DNA from: Streptomyces acidiscabies
Lineage (GTDB): Bacteria > Actinomycetota > Actinomycetes > Streptomycetales > Streptomycetaceae
Direction: 5' to 3'
NCBI RefSeq assembly: GCF_020010905.1
Contig: NZ_JAGJBY010000001.1
Span: 2,624,001 to 2,688,000 of the forward strand
DNA length: 64,000 nucleotides
Below are positions 1-8,137 of the stretch, piece by piece. Position numbers and translations under genes: made by a program. Within the stretch, counting starts at the first letter, position 1, and every line of letters begins with the position of its first letter. A model generated the notes under the pieces. That model was not told the origin of the DNA. It saw only the letters and a list, made by a program, of their open reading frames with translations, and searched no databases.

Positions 1-35
1 CCTTCCCGCAGCCCGATCAAGTAGTTGGAGAACAC
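1..35 (-). CDS. efeU: EfeU iron permease, 5' end only (runs off window)
   Basis: The minus strand from a GTG at 35-33 reads VFSNYLIGLREG. This matches the conserved start of FTR1/EfeU ferrous/ferric iron permeases, whose first membrane segment carries the REGLE iron-binding motif (only REG is inside the window). The start lies 3 nt after the efeB stop, which completes an efeO-efeB-efeU operon. In this family EfeU is the inner-membrane channel, EfeO the iron-binding periplasmic/lipoprotein partner and EfeB the heme peroxidase. Only 11-12 codons are visible, so whether the gene is intact cannot be judged. Confidence 0.72.
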   Translation of the reverse strand, partial: MFSNYLIGLRE

Positions 36-38
36 CGG

Positions 39-1271
39 TCATTCCCCCTTCGCGTCGAACAGGGCCCGGCCCCACCAGTCGTCCGCGTCCCGGACCCCCG
101 GCGGCACGGCGAACACCGCCGAACCCACGTGCTGGATGTACTCGTTGAGCGCGTCGGTCGCCAAGTGCCGCTGGATCTTGATGAATCCGTCCCGCACATC
201 GCGCTGGTACGCGAGGAAGAACAACCCCGCGTCCAGGCGCCCGAGTCCGTCGGTCCCGTCGGTGAAGGAGTAGCCCCGGCGCAGGATCGTCGACCCGCCG
301 TTGGACTCGGGGTGCGCGAGCCGCACATGCGCGTCCGGCTTCATCGCCTTCAGGAACGGCACGTCGTGCTCCTTGGCCTTGCCGACCGGAGCACCCTCGC
401 CCTTGTCCCGCCCGAAGACATCTTCCTGCTCCTGCAAGGACGTTCGGTCCCAGGTCTCGATGTGCATCCGGATCCGCCGGGCCACGAGATACGACCCGCC
501 GGCCATCCACGCCGGGCCGTCCTTCTCGGACGCCCACACGAACTTGGCCAGCCGGTCCGTCTCGGTCCCCGCGATGTTCCGGGTGCCGTCCTTGAACCCC
601 ATGAGATTGCGGGGGGTTTGAGCATCCGGCGTGGTCGACGAGGTCTTCCCGAACCCGAGTTGGGACCACCGCACGACGACTTTCCCGAACCCGATCCGCG
701 CGAGGTTACGAATGGCGTGCACGGCGACCTGTGGATCATCGGCGCACGCCTGCACACACAGATCCCCGTTGGAACGCGCCAAGTCCAGCGCCTCACCAGG
801 GAATTGAGGCAACTCGACCAACGCCTCGGGCCGCTGCTTGCCCAGCTCGAACTTCGCGAACAACGAAGGCCCGAACCCGATCGTCAGCGTCAGCCGCGAC
901 GGCTTCAGCCCGAGCGCCTCCCCGGTGTCGTCCGGCGGAGCCTCGGCGAGCCCCCCGAACGCCCCCTCCCCGACCGGCTTCCCCCCGGTCATCTTCCGCG
1001 CCGCGTCCGTCCAGTCCTTCAACAGCTGGACGAATTCGGCACGTTCGGTGGTCGTCACATCGAACGCCGCGAAGTGCAGACGGTCTTGTACGGCGGTCGC
1101 GATACCGGCTTGGTGCTCGCCGTGGAACTCGACAGCCGTGGAAGGGTCACCGGATCCCGTGTCACCGGTGACCGCCACGGCGGTACCGGCCGCCACGGCA
1201 CCGAACGCGAGCCCGGCGCCGCCCCAGCCCAACAGGGCGCGGCGGGAAGGGGGTTGAGTCGTGTCTGCCAT
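39..1271 (-). CDS. efeB: EfeB: Tat-exported Dyp-type heme peroxidase of the Efe iron uptake system
   Basis: This 410-aa protein begins with a Tat signal (SRRALLGW at 9-16 followed by an Ala/Gly-rich hydrophobic stretch), so it should be exported folded with heme. Dyp-peroxidase hallmarks are the GFKDGTRN motif at 225-232 (catalytic Asp228), a probable proximal heme ligand His315 in DAHVRLAHP, and ILRRGYSF at 329-336, which supplies the distal Arg. Length is typical for EfeB. It sits 10 nt after efeO and 3 nt before efeU, so the three are probably co-transcribed. In the family EfeB oxidises ferrous iron, or was proposed to strip iron from heme; which reaction applies here cannot be told from sequence. 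It should be under the iron boxes upstream of efeO. Confidence 0.93.
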   Translation of the reverse strand: MADTTQPPSRRALLGWGGAGLAFGAVAAGTAVAVTGDTGSGDPSTAVEFHGEHQAGIATAVQDRLHFAAFDVTTTERAEFVQLLKDWTDAARKMTGGKPVGEGAFGGLAEAPPDDTGEALGLKPSRLTLTIGFGPSLFAKFELGKQRPEALVELPQFPGEALDLARSNGDLCVQACADDPQVAVHAIRNLARIGFGKVVVRWSQLGFGKTSSTTPDAQTPRNLMGFKDGTRNIAGTETDRLAKFVWASEKDGPAWMAGGSYLVARRIRMHIETWDRTSLQEQEDVFGRDKGEGAPVGKAKEHDVPFLKAMKPDAHVRLAHPESNGGSTILRRGYSFTDGTDGLGRLDAGLFFLAYQRDVRDGFIKIQRHLATDALNEYIQHVGSAVFAVPPGVRDADDWWGRALFDAKGE

Positions 1272-1281
1272 GTCCGGAGCC

Positions 1282-2418
1282 CTACTTGACCACGGCCGCG
1301 GCGAGCTTGGACAGCGGTTCCGCGAGCGCGTTCACCGCGTCCGACAGCTCCTTGCGCTGCGCCTCGGTCACCTTGTCGTAGGACACGAAGTCGTAGGACG
1401 CCTTGTCCGTGCGGTACTTGTCGAGCAGCGTGTCCAGCGCGGCGAACTGCTTGTCCAACTCGCCCACCAGCGAAGGGTTGTTCTTCTGGGCGATCGGCCG
1501 CAGCAGCGTGAACGCCTCCTGGGCGCCCTCGACGTTCGCCTTGAAGTCGACGAGGTCCGTGTGCGAGTAGCGGTCCTCCTCGCCGGTGACCTTGCCGGTG
1601 GCGACCTCGTCCAGAAGTTCCTTGGCGCCGTTGGCCATCGACGTCGGCGTGATCACGGCGGTGCCGACCCGCTTCTGCCAGTCCGTGAGGTCCTTGACGA
1701 GCTGCGCCGCGAGCGTCTTCTCCTCGGCGCCGATCTTCTTGTCCTGCCACAGGGCCTTCTCCAGGCGGTGCCAGCCCGTCCACTTCTGGCCGGGGTCCAG
1801 GCCGTCCGCGCGGGTGTCCACCAGCGGGTCGATGTCGCCGAACGACTCCGCGACCGGCTCGGTGCGCTCCCAGCCGATGCGGGACGGGGCGTACGCGGCC
1901 TGCGCCGCCGCGAGGTTGCCCGCCTGGATCGCGTCCGTGAAGACCTTCACCTTCGGGAGCGTCGCGTCGGCCTGCTCCTGCGCGTACTCGCGGTATTCGG
2001 CCACCGCCTTGTCCAGACGCGGGTCGTGCTTCGTGGTCGACTTTCCGGTCACCGTGAGGGGCTGGCGGATGCCCTTGCCCTTCATGCCCGGCTTGCACGC
2101 GATCTGGTAGTCGCCGGCCTTCACTTCCGCCGTCAGCCGCTGCTTCGTCCCCGCGCCGATGTTCTCCCGCTCCGACACGATCCTGTCGTCCGGGAACAGC
2201 AGGTACACCTCGGTGACCTTCGATCCCTTGTTCTCCACGGCCAGTTCGACGTGGCCCGCCGCCACCGACTTCTTCGACGTCTCGCACTTCTCGTCCGTCG
2301 CCGTCACCTTGATGACGTGGTCGCCGTTCTCCGCTGTGCTCTTCTCCGTGCAGCCCGTGACGGCGGTCAGTGCCGCGAGGGTCGCGGCTGCGGTGGCAAC
2401 GAGTCTGGCGGCGCGCAT
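1282..2418 (-). CDS. efeO: EfeO: iron-binding lipoprotein (cupredoxin + imelysin/M75)
   Basis: This 378-aa protein has a lipoprotein signal ending at Cys23 (LTAVTGC). An N-terminal cupredoxin-like domain (about 35-125) is followed by an imelysin/peptidase-M75 domain (about 130-378) carrying the HxxE iron motif HRLE at 217-220. This is the full two-domain EfeO architecture. It is the first gene of efeO-efeB-efeU and has two overlapping iron boxes 54-87 nt upstream of its start. The family delivers iron to the EfeU permease from the outer face of the membrane. Confidence 0.94.
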   Translation of the reverse strand: MRAARLVATAAATLAALTAVTGCTEKSTAENGDHVIKVTATDEKCETSKKSVAAGHVELAVENKGSKVTEVYLLFPDDRIVSERENIGAGTKQRLTAEVKAGDYQIACKPGMKGKGIRQPLTVTGKSTTKHDPRLDKAVAEYREYAQEQADATLPKVKVFTDAIQAGNLAAAQAAYAPSRIGWERTEPVAESFGDIDPLVDTRADGLDPGQKWTGWHRLEKALWQDKKIGAEEKTLAAQLVKDLTDWQKRVGTAVITPTSMANGAKELLDEVATGKVTGEEDRYSHTDLVDFKANVEGAQEAFTLLRPIAQKNNPSLVGELDKQFAALDTLLDKYRTDKASYDFVSYDKVTEAQRKELSDAVNALAEPLSKLAAAVVK

Positions 2419-2471
2419 GCGGGGTCTCCCGAGTGGCTGAAAAGGTTCGTGACGGGGCTCACAGGGTTCGG

Positions 2472-2505
2472 TGAGGCTCGCCTAACTTAGCTCAGGCTTA
2501 CCTGG
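2472..2505 (-). promoter_or_regulatory. Two overlapping DmdR/IdeR iron boxes upstream of efeO
   Basis: The sequences TGAGGCTCGCCTAACTTAG (2472-2490) and TTAGCTCAGGCTTACCTGG (2487-2505) both resemble the 19-bp DtxR/IdeR/DmdR consensus TTAGGTTAGGCTAACCTAA and overlap by 4 bp. They lie just upstream of the efeO start and probably overlap its promoter. Iron-loaded DmdR would repress efeOBU here. The site assignment rests on consensus match and the function of the downstream genes. Confidence 0.75.
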
Positions 2506-2607
2506 GGCATACCCCTGCGTGCAGTGATTCACCTCTCAAAAATGGCTTACGGGTACGGGGTGGTTACGGCCGTCTAAAGCGGACGTAATGTCGGCGTCAA
2601 AGGAACT

Positions 2608-3435
2608 TCAAAGGTTCGGGGTGTTTCTGCGGGGGGTGACGAGGAGGGTGGCGGTTTCGGGGTGGGGGAGGACCTCGATGGGGTGGTCGTAGACCTTTGA
2701 GAGGAGGGTGTCGGTGAAGATCTCCGCCGGGGGGCCTTCTGCCGCGAGCTGTCCTTTGTGCAGGACGGCAATCCTGTGCGCGTATGCCGCTGCCAGGCCG
2801 AGGTCGTGCAGGACCACGACCACCGCGTCGCCCTGTGCCGCCCGTTCCCGGCAGATCCTCAGCACCAGTTCCTGATGCTTCAGGTCCAGGGCCGCTGTGG
2901 GTTCGTCGAGGAGGAGCAACGGGGTCTGCTGGGCCAGGACTCGGGCGAGGGCGACTCTTGCGCGTTCGCCGCCGCTGAGTGCTGAGAACGGGCGGTTGGC
3001 GAAGGGGGTCACTTCCGTCGCCGCCATCGCCGCGTGGACGATTGCCTCGTCCTCGGCGGGTGAGGTGGCGTGGGGTGCGCGTCCCATCCGCACAACCTCC
3101 TCAACGGCGAACGGAAAAGAAACAGCCGCCGCCTGCGGCAACACCGCGCGTCTCAGGGCGAGTTCGGGGGCGGTCCACTCCCGTGCCGGGCGGCCGTGGA
3201 TATGCACAGCGCCCTGTGTGGCGGGGAGGTCGGCGGCGAGGGCTGCGAGGAGGGTGGATTTGCCGGCGCCGTTGGGGCCTACGAGGGCGAGGAGTTCACC
3301 GGCGTGGATGGGGAGGGTTATGCCGTGGAGGATGGGGTGGGGGCCGAGATTCAGGTGAAGGTCGCGGGCTTCGGCGAGGGTGTCGCCGGGGGTGGGAGGG
3401 GGTGGGGGAGTGGGGTGGGGGCGGAGGAGTTTCAT
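2608..3435 (-). CDS. hmuV: Heme/iron-siderophore ABC transporter ATP-binding protein (HmuV-like)
   Basis: This 275-aa ABC ATPase has Walker A GPNGAGKS (53-60), signature LSGGE (153-157), Walker B LLLLDEP (173-179) and a switch His in VVLHDL. The sequence pattern is that of HmuV/FecE-type ATPases for heme or siderophore import. I chose the ATG at 3435, preceded by AAGGA, over an ATG 14 codons upstream that gives a Pro-rich extension and lacks a good ribosome site. The partner permease hmuU lies 711 nt upstream on the same strand. No HmuT-like binding protein is present in the window, so the substrate (heme versus ferric siderophore) is an inference. Confidence 0.85.
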   Translation of the reverse strand: MKLLRPHPTPPPPPTPGDTLAEARDLHLNLGPHPILHGITLPIHAGELLALVGPNGAGKSTLLAALAADLPATQGAVHIHGRPAREWTAPELALRRAVLPQAAAVSFPFAVEEVVRMGRAPHATSPAEDEAIVHAAMAATEVTPFANRPFSALSGGERARVALARVLAQQTPLLLLDEPTAALDLKHQELVLRICRERAAQGDAVVVVLHDLGLAAAYAHRIAVLHKGQLAAEGPPAEIFTDTLLSKVYDHPIEVLPHPETATLLVTPRRNTPNL

Positions 3436-4146
3436 GGGGTTCCTTGGGAGGGTGGGGTGGGTTGGTGGTTTTTGCATTTGCCCGGGTACAGGGGGGTGTT
3501 ATGAGGGGCGGCGGGGTTGTAGTCGGGTTACGGCGTGGAGGGGGGCCTGTGGGGGTGGGGGCGGTGGGTTTTTGGGCTGGGCGGGCGGTGGTCTTTTTGG
3601 CGGCGGCGAGCTTTTACCACAGGGTTGGGCGGTTTTTGAGGAGCGGCTAACTTTGGCTCCGGGGTGGCTGTGTGTTCTAGGCGGTGGTGAGCTTTGGTGC
3701 CGGGCTGGCTGTGCGTTCTAAGCGGCGGTGAACTCTGGCGTCGGGGGAAGCTTTCCTTTTTAACGGCGTCGAGCTGTTGGTGCCGGGCGCCGCATGGTTT
3801 TTTAGGGGCGCGGGGCTGTATCGATATGCGGCTCCGCCGCGTGGGCGCGATCAGCCACGACGAACCCGCACCCGGCAACGTAACCCTTAAACCCACCTCC
3901 TTTGCCGCTTCCGCTCAGCGGCGGTGAGTCTTTGATGCCGGGGTGCCGCATGTCTTTTAGGGGCGCGGGGAACTGCGCGATCAGCCACAGCGAACCCGCA
4001 CTCGGCAGCGCAACCCTTAAACCCATCTCCTTTGCCGCTTCCGCTCAGCGGCGGTGAGTCTTTGATGCCGGGGTGCCGCATGTCTTTTAGGGGCGCGGGG
4101 AACTGCGCGATCAGCCACAACGAACCCGCACCCGGCAACGCACCCC
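3436..4146. other. 711-nt intergenic region between hmuU and hmuV, filled with repeats
   Basis: No convincing gene is seen. The plus strand is G/T-rich from 3436 to 3780, with a degenerate direct repeat of about 38-41 bp starting at 3643, 3681 and 3722 (each copy begins GCGGNNNN and contains CTNTGG). The stretch 3790-4146 contains the 130-bp tandem repeat described separately. Such a long gap between two subunits of one transporter is unusual, and the region looks like a site of repeat expansion. Confidence 0.7.
3887..4146 (-). repeat. 130-bp tandem repeat (2 full copies) carrying copies of the hmuU 3' end
   Basis: Units 3887-4016 and 4017-4146 are nearly identical, with a partial third copy at about 3790-3886. 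Read on the minus strand, each boundary recreates the hmuU terminal codons: true KRQGGWV-stop at 4147, then KRQRRWV-stop at 4017 and again at 3887, spaced exactly 130 bp. Each unit also contains the motif TTTTAGGGGCGCGGGGAACT followed by GCGCGATCAGCCAC. That motif recurs at 25764, downstream of another gene, so it is a dispersed repeat as well. Confidence 0.9.
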
Positions 4147-5223
4147 CTAAACCCACCCCCCTTGCCGCTTACGAGTCCGCCGCAGCAGCCAAAAGAAGAA
4201 CGGACTCCCCAGCAACCCCGTAAGCACCCCCAACGGCAACTCCGCAGGCGCAGCCACAGTCCGGGCCGCAAGATCCGCCGCCAACAAAATGAACGCCCCC
4301 AACAACGCACTCGCCGGCACCAAGAACCGATGCCCCGGCCCCGCCGCCATCCGCAACAAGTGGGGAATCACCAACCCCACGAACCCGATGATCCCGGAAA
4401 CACTCACCGCCGCAGCCGTCAGCAGCGCAATCACCAGAATCAGCACAACCCGAAGCCGCTCCACATCAACCCCGAGATGCCGAGCGGACCGCTCCCCGAG
4501 CGAGAGCAGATCGAGCCGCCGAGAATAGAGAGGCGTAAGCGCAAGCCCGACAACTGTGCACGGCAGAACAGCCAACACCTTGGGCCAGGTCGCTTGCGAC
4601 AAAGACCCGAGCTGCCAGAACACGATCTGATTCACGGCAGCGGTATCGGCGAAGAACAGGAACAACCCGATAAGGGCGCCACCAAACGCATTGACGGCGA
4701 TCCCGGTAAGAATAAGAGTCACCACCTCAGCCTTCCCCTCGCTCCGGGACAACGCGTAAACCAACAATGCAGTCCCCAACCCACCCACAAACGCAAAAGC
4801 CGGAACAGTCCAGCTCCCCAGAAACCCCACCCCCATGGCAATAGCCGCAACCGCCCCCACCGCAGCCCCCGAAGAAACCCCGATCACCCCGGGCTCAGCC
4901 AACGGATTCCCGAACACCCCCTGCATAAGCGCCCCCGCACACCCCAAGGACGCCCCCACGAGCAACGCCAGCACAATCCGAGGAAACCGCACATTCCACA
5001 GCACGGACTCAGCAACCCGATCCAACTCCCCACCCCGAAGCCCCACCCGATGCCCAACGGACCCCAGCACATCCCCGACCGGAATCGGATAAGCCCCAAC
5101 CCCAGCGGCCACCGGCACCAACACCACCAACCCCACAACAAGCCCCACCCCAACCCACCACTCCCGCCGCCGCCCAACCCCCACCTTCTCGCCCCGCCCA
5201 ACACCCGTCTCCAGCACAGCCAT
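4147..5223 (-). CDS. hmuU: Heme/iron-siderophore ABC transporter permease (HmuU, FecCD family)
   Basis: This 358-aa, highly hydrophobic FecCD-family permease has about nine or ten membrane segments. Family motifs include VRFPRIVLALLVGASLG, GNPLAEPGVIGVSSGAA and the C-terminal GIIGFVGLVIPHLLRM, where the ATPase coupling helix lies. It should pair with the downstream HmuV. A near-perfect iron box lies 37-55 nt upstream. The stop codon falls at the edge of the 130-bp tandem repeat, so the last codons are part of the duplicated unit. No substrate-binding subunit is adjacent. Confidence 0.88.
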   Translation of the reverse strand: MAVLETGVGRGEKVGVGRRREWWVGVGLVVGLVVLVPVAAGVGAYPIPVGDVLGSVGHRVGLRGGELDRVAESVLWNVRFPRIVLALLVGASLGCAGALMQGVFGNPLAEPGVIGVSSGAAVGAVAAIAMGVGFLGSWTVPAFAFVGGLGTALLVYALSRSEGKAEVVTLILTGIAVNAFGGALIGLFLFFADTAAVNQIVFWQLGSLSQATWPKVLAVLPCTVVGLALTPLYSRRLDLLSLGERSARHLGVDVERLRVVLILVIALLTAAAVSVSGIIGFVGLVIPHLLRMAAGPGHRFLVPASALLGAFILLAADLAARTVAAPAELPLGVLTGLLGSPFFFWLLRRTRKRQGGWV

Positions 5224-5259
5224 CCAACACCCTCCCCATCCGATCCCGACGCCAAAATA

Positions 5260-5278
5260 TTAGGTTAGCCTCACCTAA
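5260..5278. promoter_or_regulatory. DmdR/IdeR iron box between hmuU and the divergent gene at 5310
   Basis: TTAGGTTAGCCTCACCTAA differs from the 19-bp DtxR-family consensus at two positions. It lies 37 nt from hmuU and 32 nt from the divergent gene, so it could repress both under iron sufficiency. Confidence 0.85.
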
Positions 5279-5309
5279 GAAAGCCACCTCGACGCCTCAA
5301 ACTACCCCC

Positions 5310-6161
5310 ATGCCAAGAGCTCACCGCGAACCCTTGGGCCCGCACGCCGTGGCCCTGAACATCAAGGCCCCGACGAGCACCCCCCGCCCCCCTCTCCGCT
5401 TCGAGGCGGCAGACGGAGGCCGCATCCTCCTCCGCCAAAACACCCGCACCGTCCTCCTGGCAAAGGTCGAACAAGCCAACCAGGGCGTCCACTTGACCCG
5501 CTTCGAGGGCCACACCTCCCCCCTCCCCCCGATCCGCACAGCACACAACCCCAACTGGCCCCACCAGTACGCAAGATGGCTGGAGGACTCCCCGAACACC
5601 CCGCTCCACCCCTCCCGTTGGCACCTCTACGCCCGCACCACGTTCCCGCCCTACGTCTGGCACGCCCCCGACCTCGTCCGCACCTGGCCCACCGCCCACC
5701 TCGACTGGTCCGCCCACGGCTGGCACGGCATCGTCCCCCTCCGCCCCCTCTCCCCACCGGACGCACCCCGCGTCAAGGCGTACAGAAAACGAGCCAGAGA
5801 AGGCACCCTTCCCCCGGTCCTCCTCTGGTGGGTCACCGCGTTCGACGGCTGGCTCCTGCTGGACGGTCATGACAGGGCGGTCGCGGCGTTGGAGGAGGGC
5901 GGAACACCGCCGTGCGTGGTGCTGGCGCGCGTGCCGGACGAGGAGGACTGGCGGAGAGATGCGGCGGAAATGACGGAGAGTCATGGCGAGGGAAACCAGG
6001 GCGACTTGACCTTCCGGCCCCGCCCGGACACCCACCTCGCCCACGCCCTCGCCGCTCTCCCGTACCAAGCGGCCCCCACCCGCTCCTGGCCCCTCCCCGG
6101 CGGAGCAGCAGCCTGGGACCAAACGGCAGCCCGCGCGATGTTTCAATTCCCGGGTGACTGA
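5310..6161 (+). CDS. Hypothetical protein, iron-box-linked, with a ParB/sulfiredoxin-like motif
   Basis: This 283-aa protein is not recognised as a named family. The central part (about 150-215) reads LPPVLLWW, then GWLLLDGHDRAVAALEEGG, then PPCVVLARV. This beta-strand/DGHxR/alpha-helix pattern resembles the nucleotide-binding DGHHR box of ParB/sulfiredoxin folds. The N-terminal half is rich in Trp, Pro and His. No signal peptide or membrane segment is seen. It starts 32 nt from an iron box shared with hmuU and its stop overlaps the start of the phzF-like gene by 8 nt, so both are probably iron-regulated. The fold suggestion is weak and based on one motif. Confidence 0.72.
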   Translation: MPRAHREPLGPHAVALNIKAPTSTPRPPLRFEAADGGRILLRQNTRTVLLAKVEQANQGVHLTRFEGHTSPLPPIRTAHNPNWPHQYARWLEDSPNTPLHPSRWHLYARTTFPPYVWHAPDLVRTWPTAHLDWSAHGWHGIVPLRPLSPPDAPRVKAYRKRAREGTLPPVLLWWVTAFDGWLLLDGHDRAVAALEEGGTPPCVVLARVPDEEDWRRDAAEMTESHGEGNQGDLTFRPRPDTHLAHALAALPYQAAPTRSWPLPGGAAAWDQTAARAMFQFPGD

Positions 6162-6798
6162 TTACGACGTCCTCCGCGTCTTCTGCGCGCCCGGCGGAGG
6201 GTACGGCAACGAACTCGGGGTGATTCGCGACGGTTCGCGAATACCCGAGCGCAACGAGCGGCAGGAACTCGCCGCCAAACTCGGCTTCAGCGAAACCGTG
6301 TTCGTCGACGACCCCGAGCGCGGCGTCATCGACATCTACACGCCCACCCTCCGCCTCCCCTTCGCCGGCCACCCCTGCGTCGGCACCGCCTGGCTCCTCG
6401 ACGTCCCCGAACTGGTCACCCCGGCCGGCGAGGTCGGCGCCCGGCTGGACGGCGAGTTCAGCTGGATAGAGGCCCGCGCGGAGTGGGCACCGCCCAGAAC
6501 CCTCCGCCAGTACGGCAGCGCCGCCGAGGTCGACGACCTCCCGGTCCCCCCGCCCGGCGAGTGGATCTACGCCTGGGCCTGGCTCGACGAAGCGGCCGGC
6601 CGCGTCCGCGCACGCGCCTTCCCCGGCCGCGACGACGGCATCGACGAGGACGAGGCGACCGGCGCGGCGGCGATCCTCCTCACCGACCAGCTCGGCCGCG
6701 CGCTGAACATCACGCAGGGCGCGGGCTCCCAGATCCTCACGGCCCCGCAGCCGTACGGCTGGGTGGAGGTCGGGGGCCGCGTCCTCCTGGAACGCTGA
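6154..6798 (+). CDS. PhzF-family isomerase-like protein
   Basis: This 214-aa protein starts at GTG 6154, inside the end of the upstream gene (8-nt overlap), indicating translational coupling. PhzF family features are the N-terminal VFCAPGGGYGNELGV, RLPFAGHPCVGTAWLL and the C-terminal DEDEATGAAAILLTDQLGR. It is shorter than typical PhzF enzymes (about 260-300 aa) but keeps both half-domain signatures. PhzF enzymes isomerise trans-2,3-dihydro-3-hydroxyanthranilate in phenazine pathways, but most family members have unknown substrates and no phenazine genes are nearby. The iron-box context suggests a role other than phenazine synthesis. Confidence 0.85.
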   Translation: MTDYDVLRVFCAPGGGYGNELGVIRDGSRIPERNERQELAAKLGFSETVFVDDPERGVIDIYTPTLRLPFAGHPCVGTAWLLDVPELVTPAGEVGARLDGEFSWIEARAEWAPPRTLRQYGSAAEVDDLPVPPPGEWIYAWAWLDEAAGRVRARAFPGRDDGIDEDEATGAAAILLTDQLGRALNITQGAGSQILTAPQPYGWVEVGGRVLLER

Positions 6799-6905
6799 AC
6801 CCGCCGTCGTACGAGATGACAAGCCAGGAACCGGCCCCCGACCGGGGGAGAGGCGGGACAATGGAGGTGACCGCCTGCCTGGAGTGACGGGAGTGAGGAG
6901 AACCC

Positions 6906-7169
6906 ATGACACGTCTCCCGCTCAGAACCGTGGCCGAGATCCGCGCCGCGCTGAGAGAGGGCCGGGGTTTCCCCGGCGACAGGGAGGACTTCGAGGCGGA
7001 CCTCGCGCGTGCGCTCGACGCCTCCACGGCCGCTGATCTCGGCAGGGTCGCCCAGGTCATCAGGACATACGCCGGGAGCATCCGCGCCTACAGCGACCCC
7101 GAGTTCGACGGCGCGCTCCAGGAAGGCCTTGAGATCATCGCCGAGATCAAGCGGAAGGGCCACGCGTGA
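6906..7169 (+). CDS. Small antitoxin-like protein (DUF6247-type)
   Basis: This 87-aa acidic helical protein begins MTRLPLRTVAEIRAALREG. I recall similar small actinobacterial proteins (DUF6247) encoded directly before RelE-like toxins. Its stop TGA overlaps the GTG start of the next gene, the usual antitoxin-toxin coupling. A GGAG sequence lies upstream of the ATG. The function is inferred from size and context only. Confidence 0.75.
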   Translation: MTRLPLRTVAEIRAALREGRGFPGDREDFEADLARALDASTAADLGRVAQVIRTYAGSIRAYSDPEFDGALQEGLEIIAEIKRKGHA

Positions 7170-7468
7170 GCCACGCGATCGCGGTGATCGCGACCGCTGC
7201 GGCCAAGCGGCTCGACGCCCTGGCGCCGGCCGCTCACGAAGCGGTCGAGCAGCTGAGGCGGGAGCTGGAGGACAACCCCCGGCTCGGCGTCCTGCGCGGT
7301 TCGAGGGGCGCGGCCGGTTCCCAGGTGGTGTACCGGACCCGCATCGAACCACGCCCGGGTACACAGGGGTTGACCGTCGTGTACGTCTACACCTACGCCC
7401 CGCGCCCCCCGGCCGTCGTGATCATAAGCGTCACCCCCGACGACCCCGCCGACGAACCCTGGCTCTGA
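7166..7468 (+). CDS. RelE-like toxin candidate
   Basis: This 100-aa protein is coupled to the preceding gene by a GTGA overlap. Helices at about 10-40 are followed by strands with the RelE-like order: LGVLRGSRGAAGSQVVYRTRI, a variable loop, then LTVVYVYTYAPRPPAVVIIS. The pattern resembles the mRNA-interferase fold, where the toxin is held by the upstream antitoxin. No catalytic residues can be assigned with confidence. The pair sits inside the iron island without obvious link to it. Confidence 0.72.
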   Translation: MSHAIAVIATAAAKRLDALAPAAHEAVEQLRRELEDNPRLGVLRGSRGAAGSQVVYRTRIEPRPGTQGLTVVYVYTYAPRPPAVVIISVTPDDPADEPWL

Positions 7469-7476
7469 CACCACCC

Positions 7477-8133
7477 TCACGCGCTCACCGCGAACTCCTC
7501 CCCCAACCCCCGGAACACCCCCGTGTTGAGCGCGAACGCCCTCTTGCACTCACCCACGATCCGCTGCTTCTCCAACTCATCGGCCTGCACGGCGTCCAAC
7601 AGCTCCCGATACCCCCGCTTGAACGCCGCCGGATTCCCGATCCCCTCGAACACGTAGAACCGCACCCCGTCCCCCTTCCGCGCGAACCCCCACGTCCGCT
7701 CCGCCTTGTCGCGGATGATCTGCCCGCCGGAGAGGTCACCGAGGTACCGCGTGTAGTGATGGGCGATGTACCCGCCGGGCCACTCCTCCGCACACTCCCG
7801 AACTCGCTCCGCGTAAGCGCGAGTTGCGGGCAGTGCCGACAGCCCCGTACGCCACCCCGGCCCCCGCAGATGCGCGAGATCCCGCTCCAGCGCGCTCAGC
7901 CGGAACAACTCCGGCTGGATGAAGGGCCCGGCGACAGGATCGGCCGCGAGGCGTTCCGCACCCGCCTCCAACGCCTCGTACACGAACCAGAGTTGCTCGG
8001 TGTAACGGGCGTACGCGTCGACGCCCAGGCGCCCGCCCAGCAGATCGGACATGAACGTCGAGGTCTCGGCCTCCACGTGCTGCTCGTGGGACGCGGTGCG
8101 GATGACGGTCGAGAAGGAGTCCATGGCCCACAT
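7477..8133 (-). CDS. hmuO: Heme oxygenase (biliverdin-producing)
   Basis: This 218-aa protein of the canonical heme oxygenase family has the proximal heme ligand His near the N-terminus (TASHEQHVEAE) and the distal-helix signature YLGDLSGGQIIRD. It cleaves heme to biliverdin, CO and Fe2+, so it would release iron from heme imported by the Hmu system. An iron box lies only 4 nt upstream of the ATG at 8133. An ATG at 8124 (MDSFSTV) is the alternative start. No good ribosome site precedes either, so a leaderless transcript is possible. Two further palindromes lie just upstream. Confidence 0.93.
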   Translation of the reverse strand: MWAMDSFSTVIRTASHEQHVEAETSTFMSDLLGGRLGVDAYARYTEQLWFVYEALEAGAERLAADPVAGPFIQPELFRLSALERDLAHLRGPGWRTGLSALPATRAYAERVRECAEEWPGGYIAHHYTRYLGDLSGGQIIRDKAERTWGFARKGDGVRFYVFEGIGNPAAFKRGYRELLDAVQADELEKQRIVGECKRAFALNTGVFRGLGEEFAVSA

Positions 8134-8137
8134 CTTG

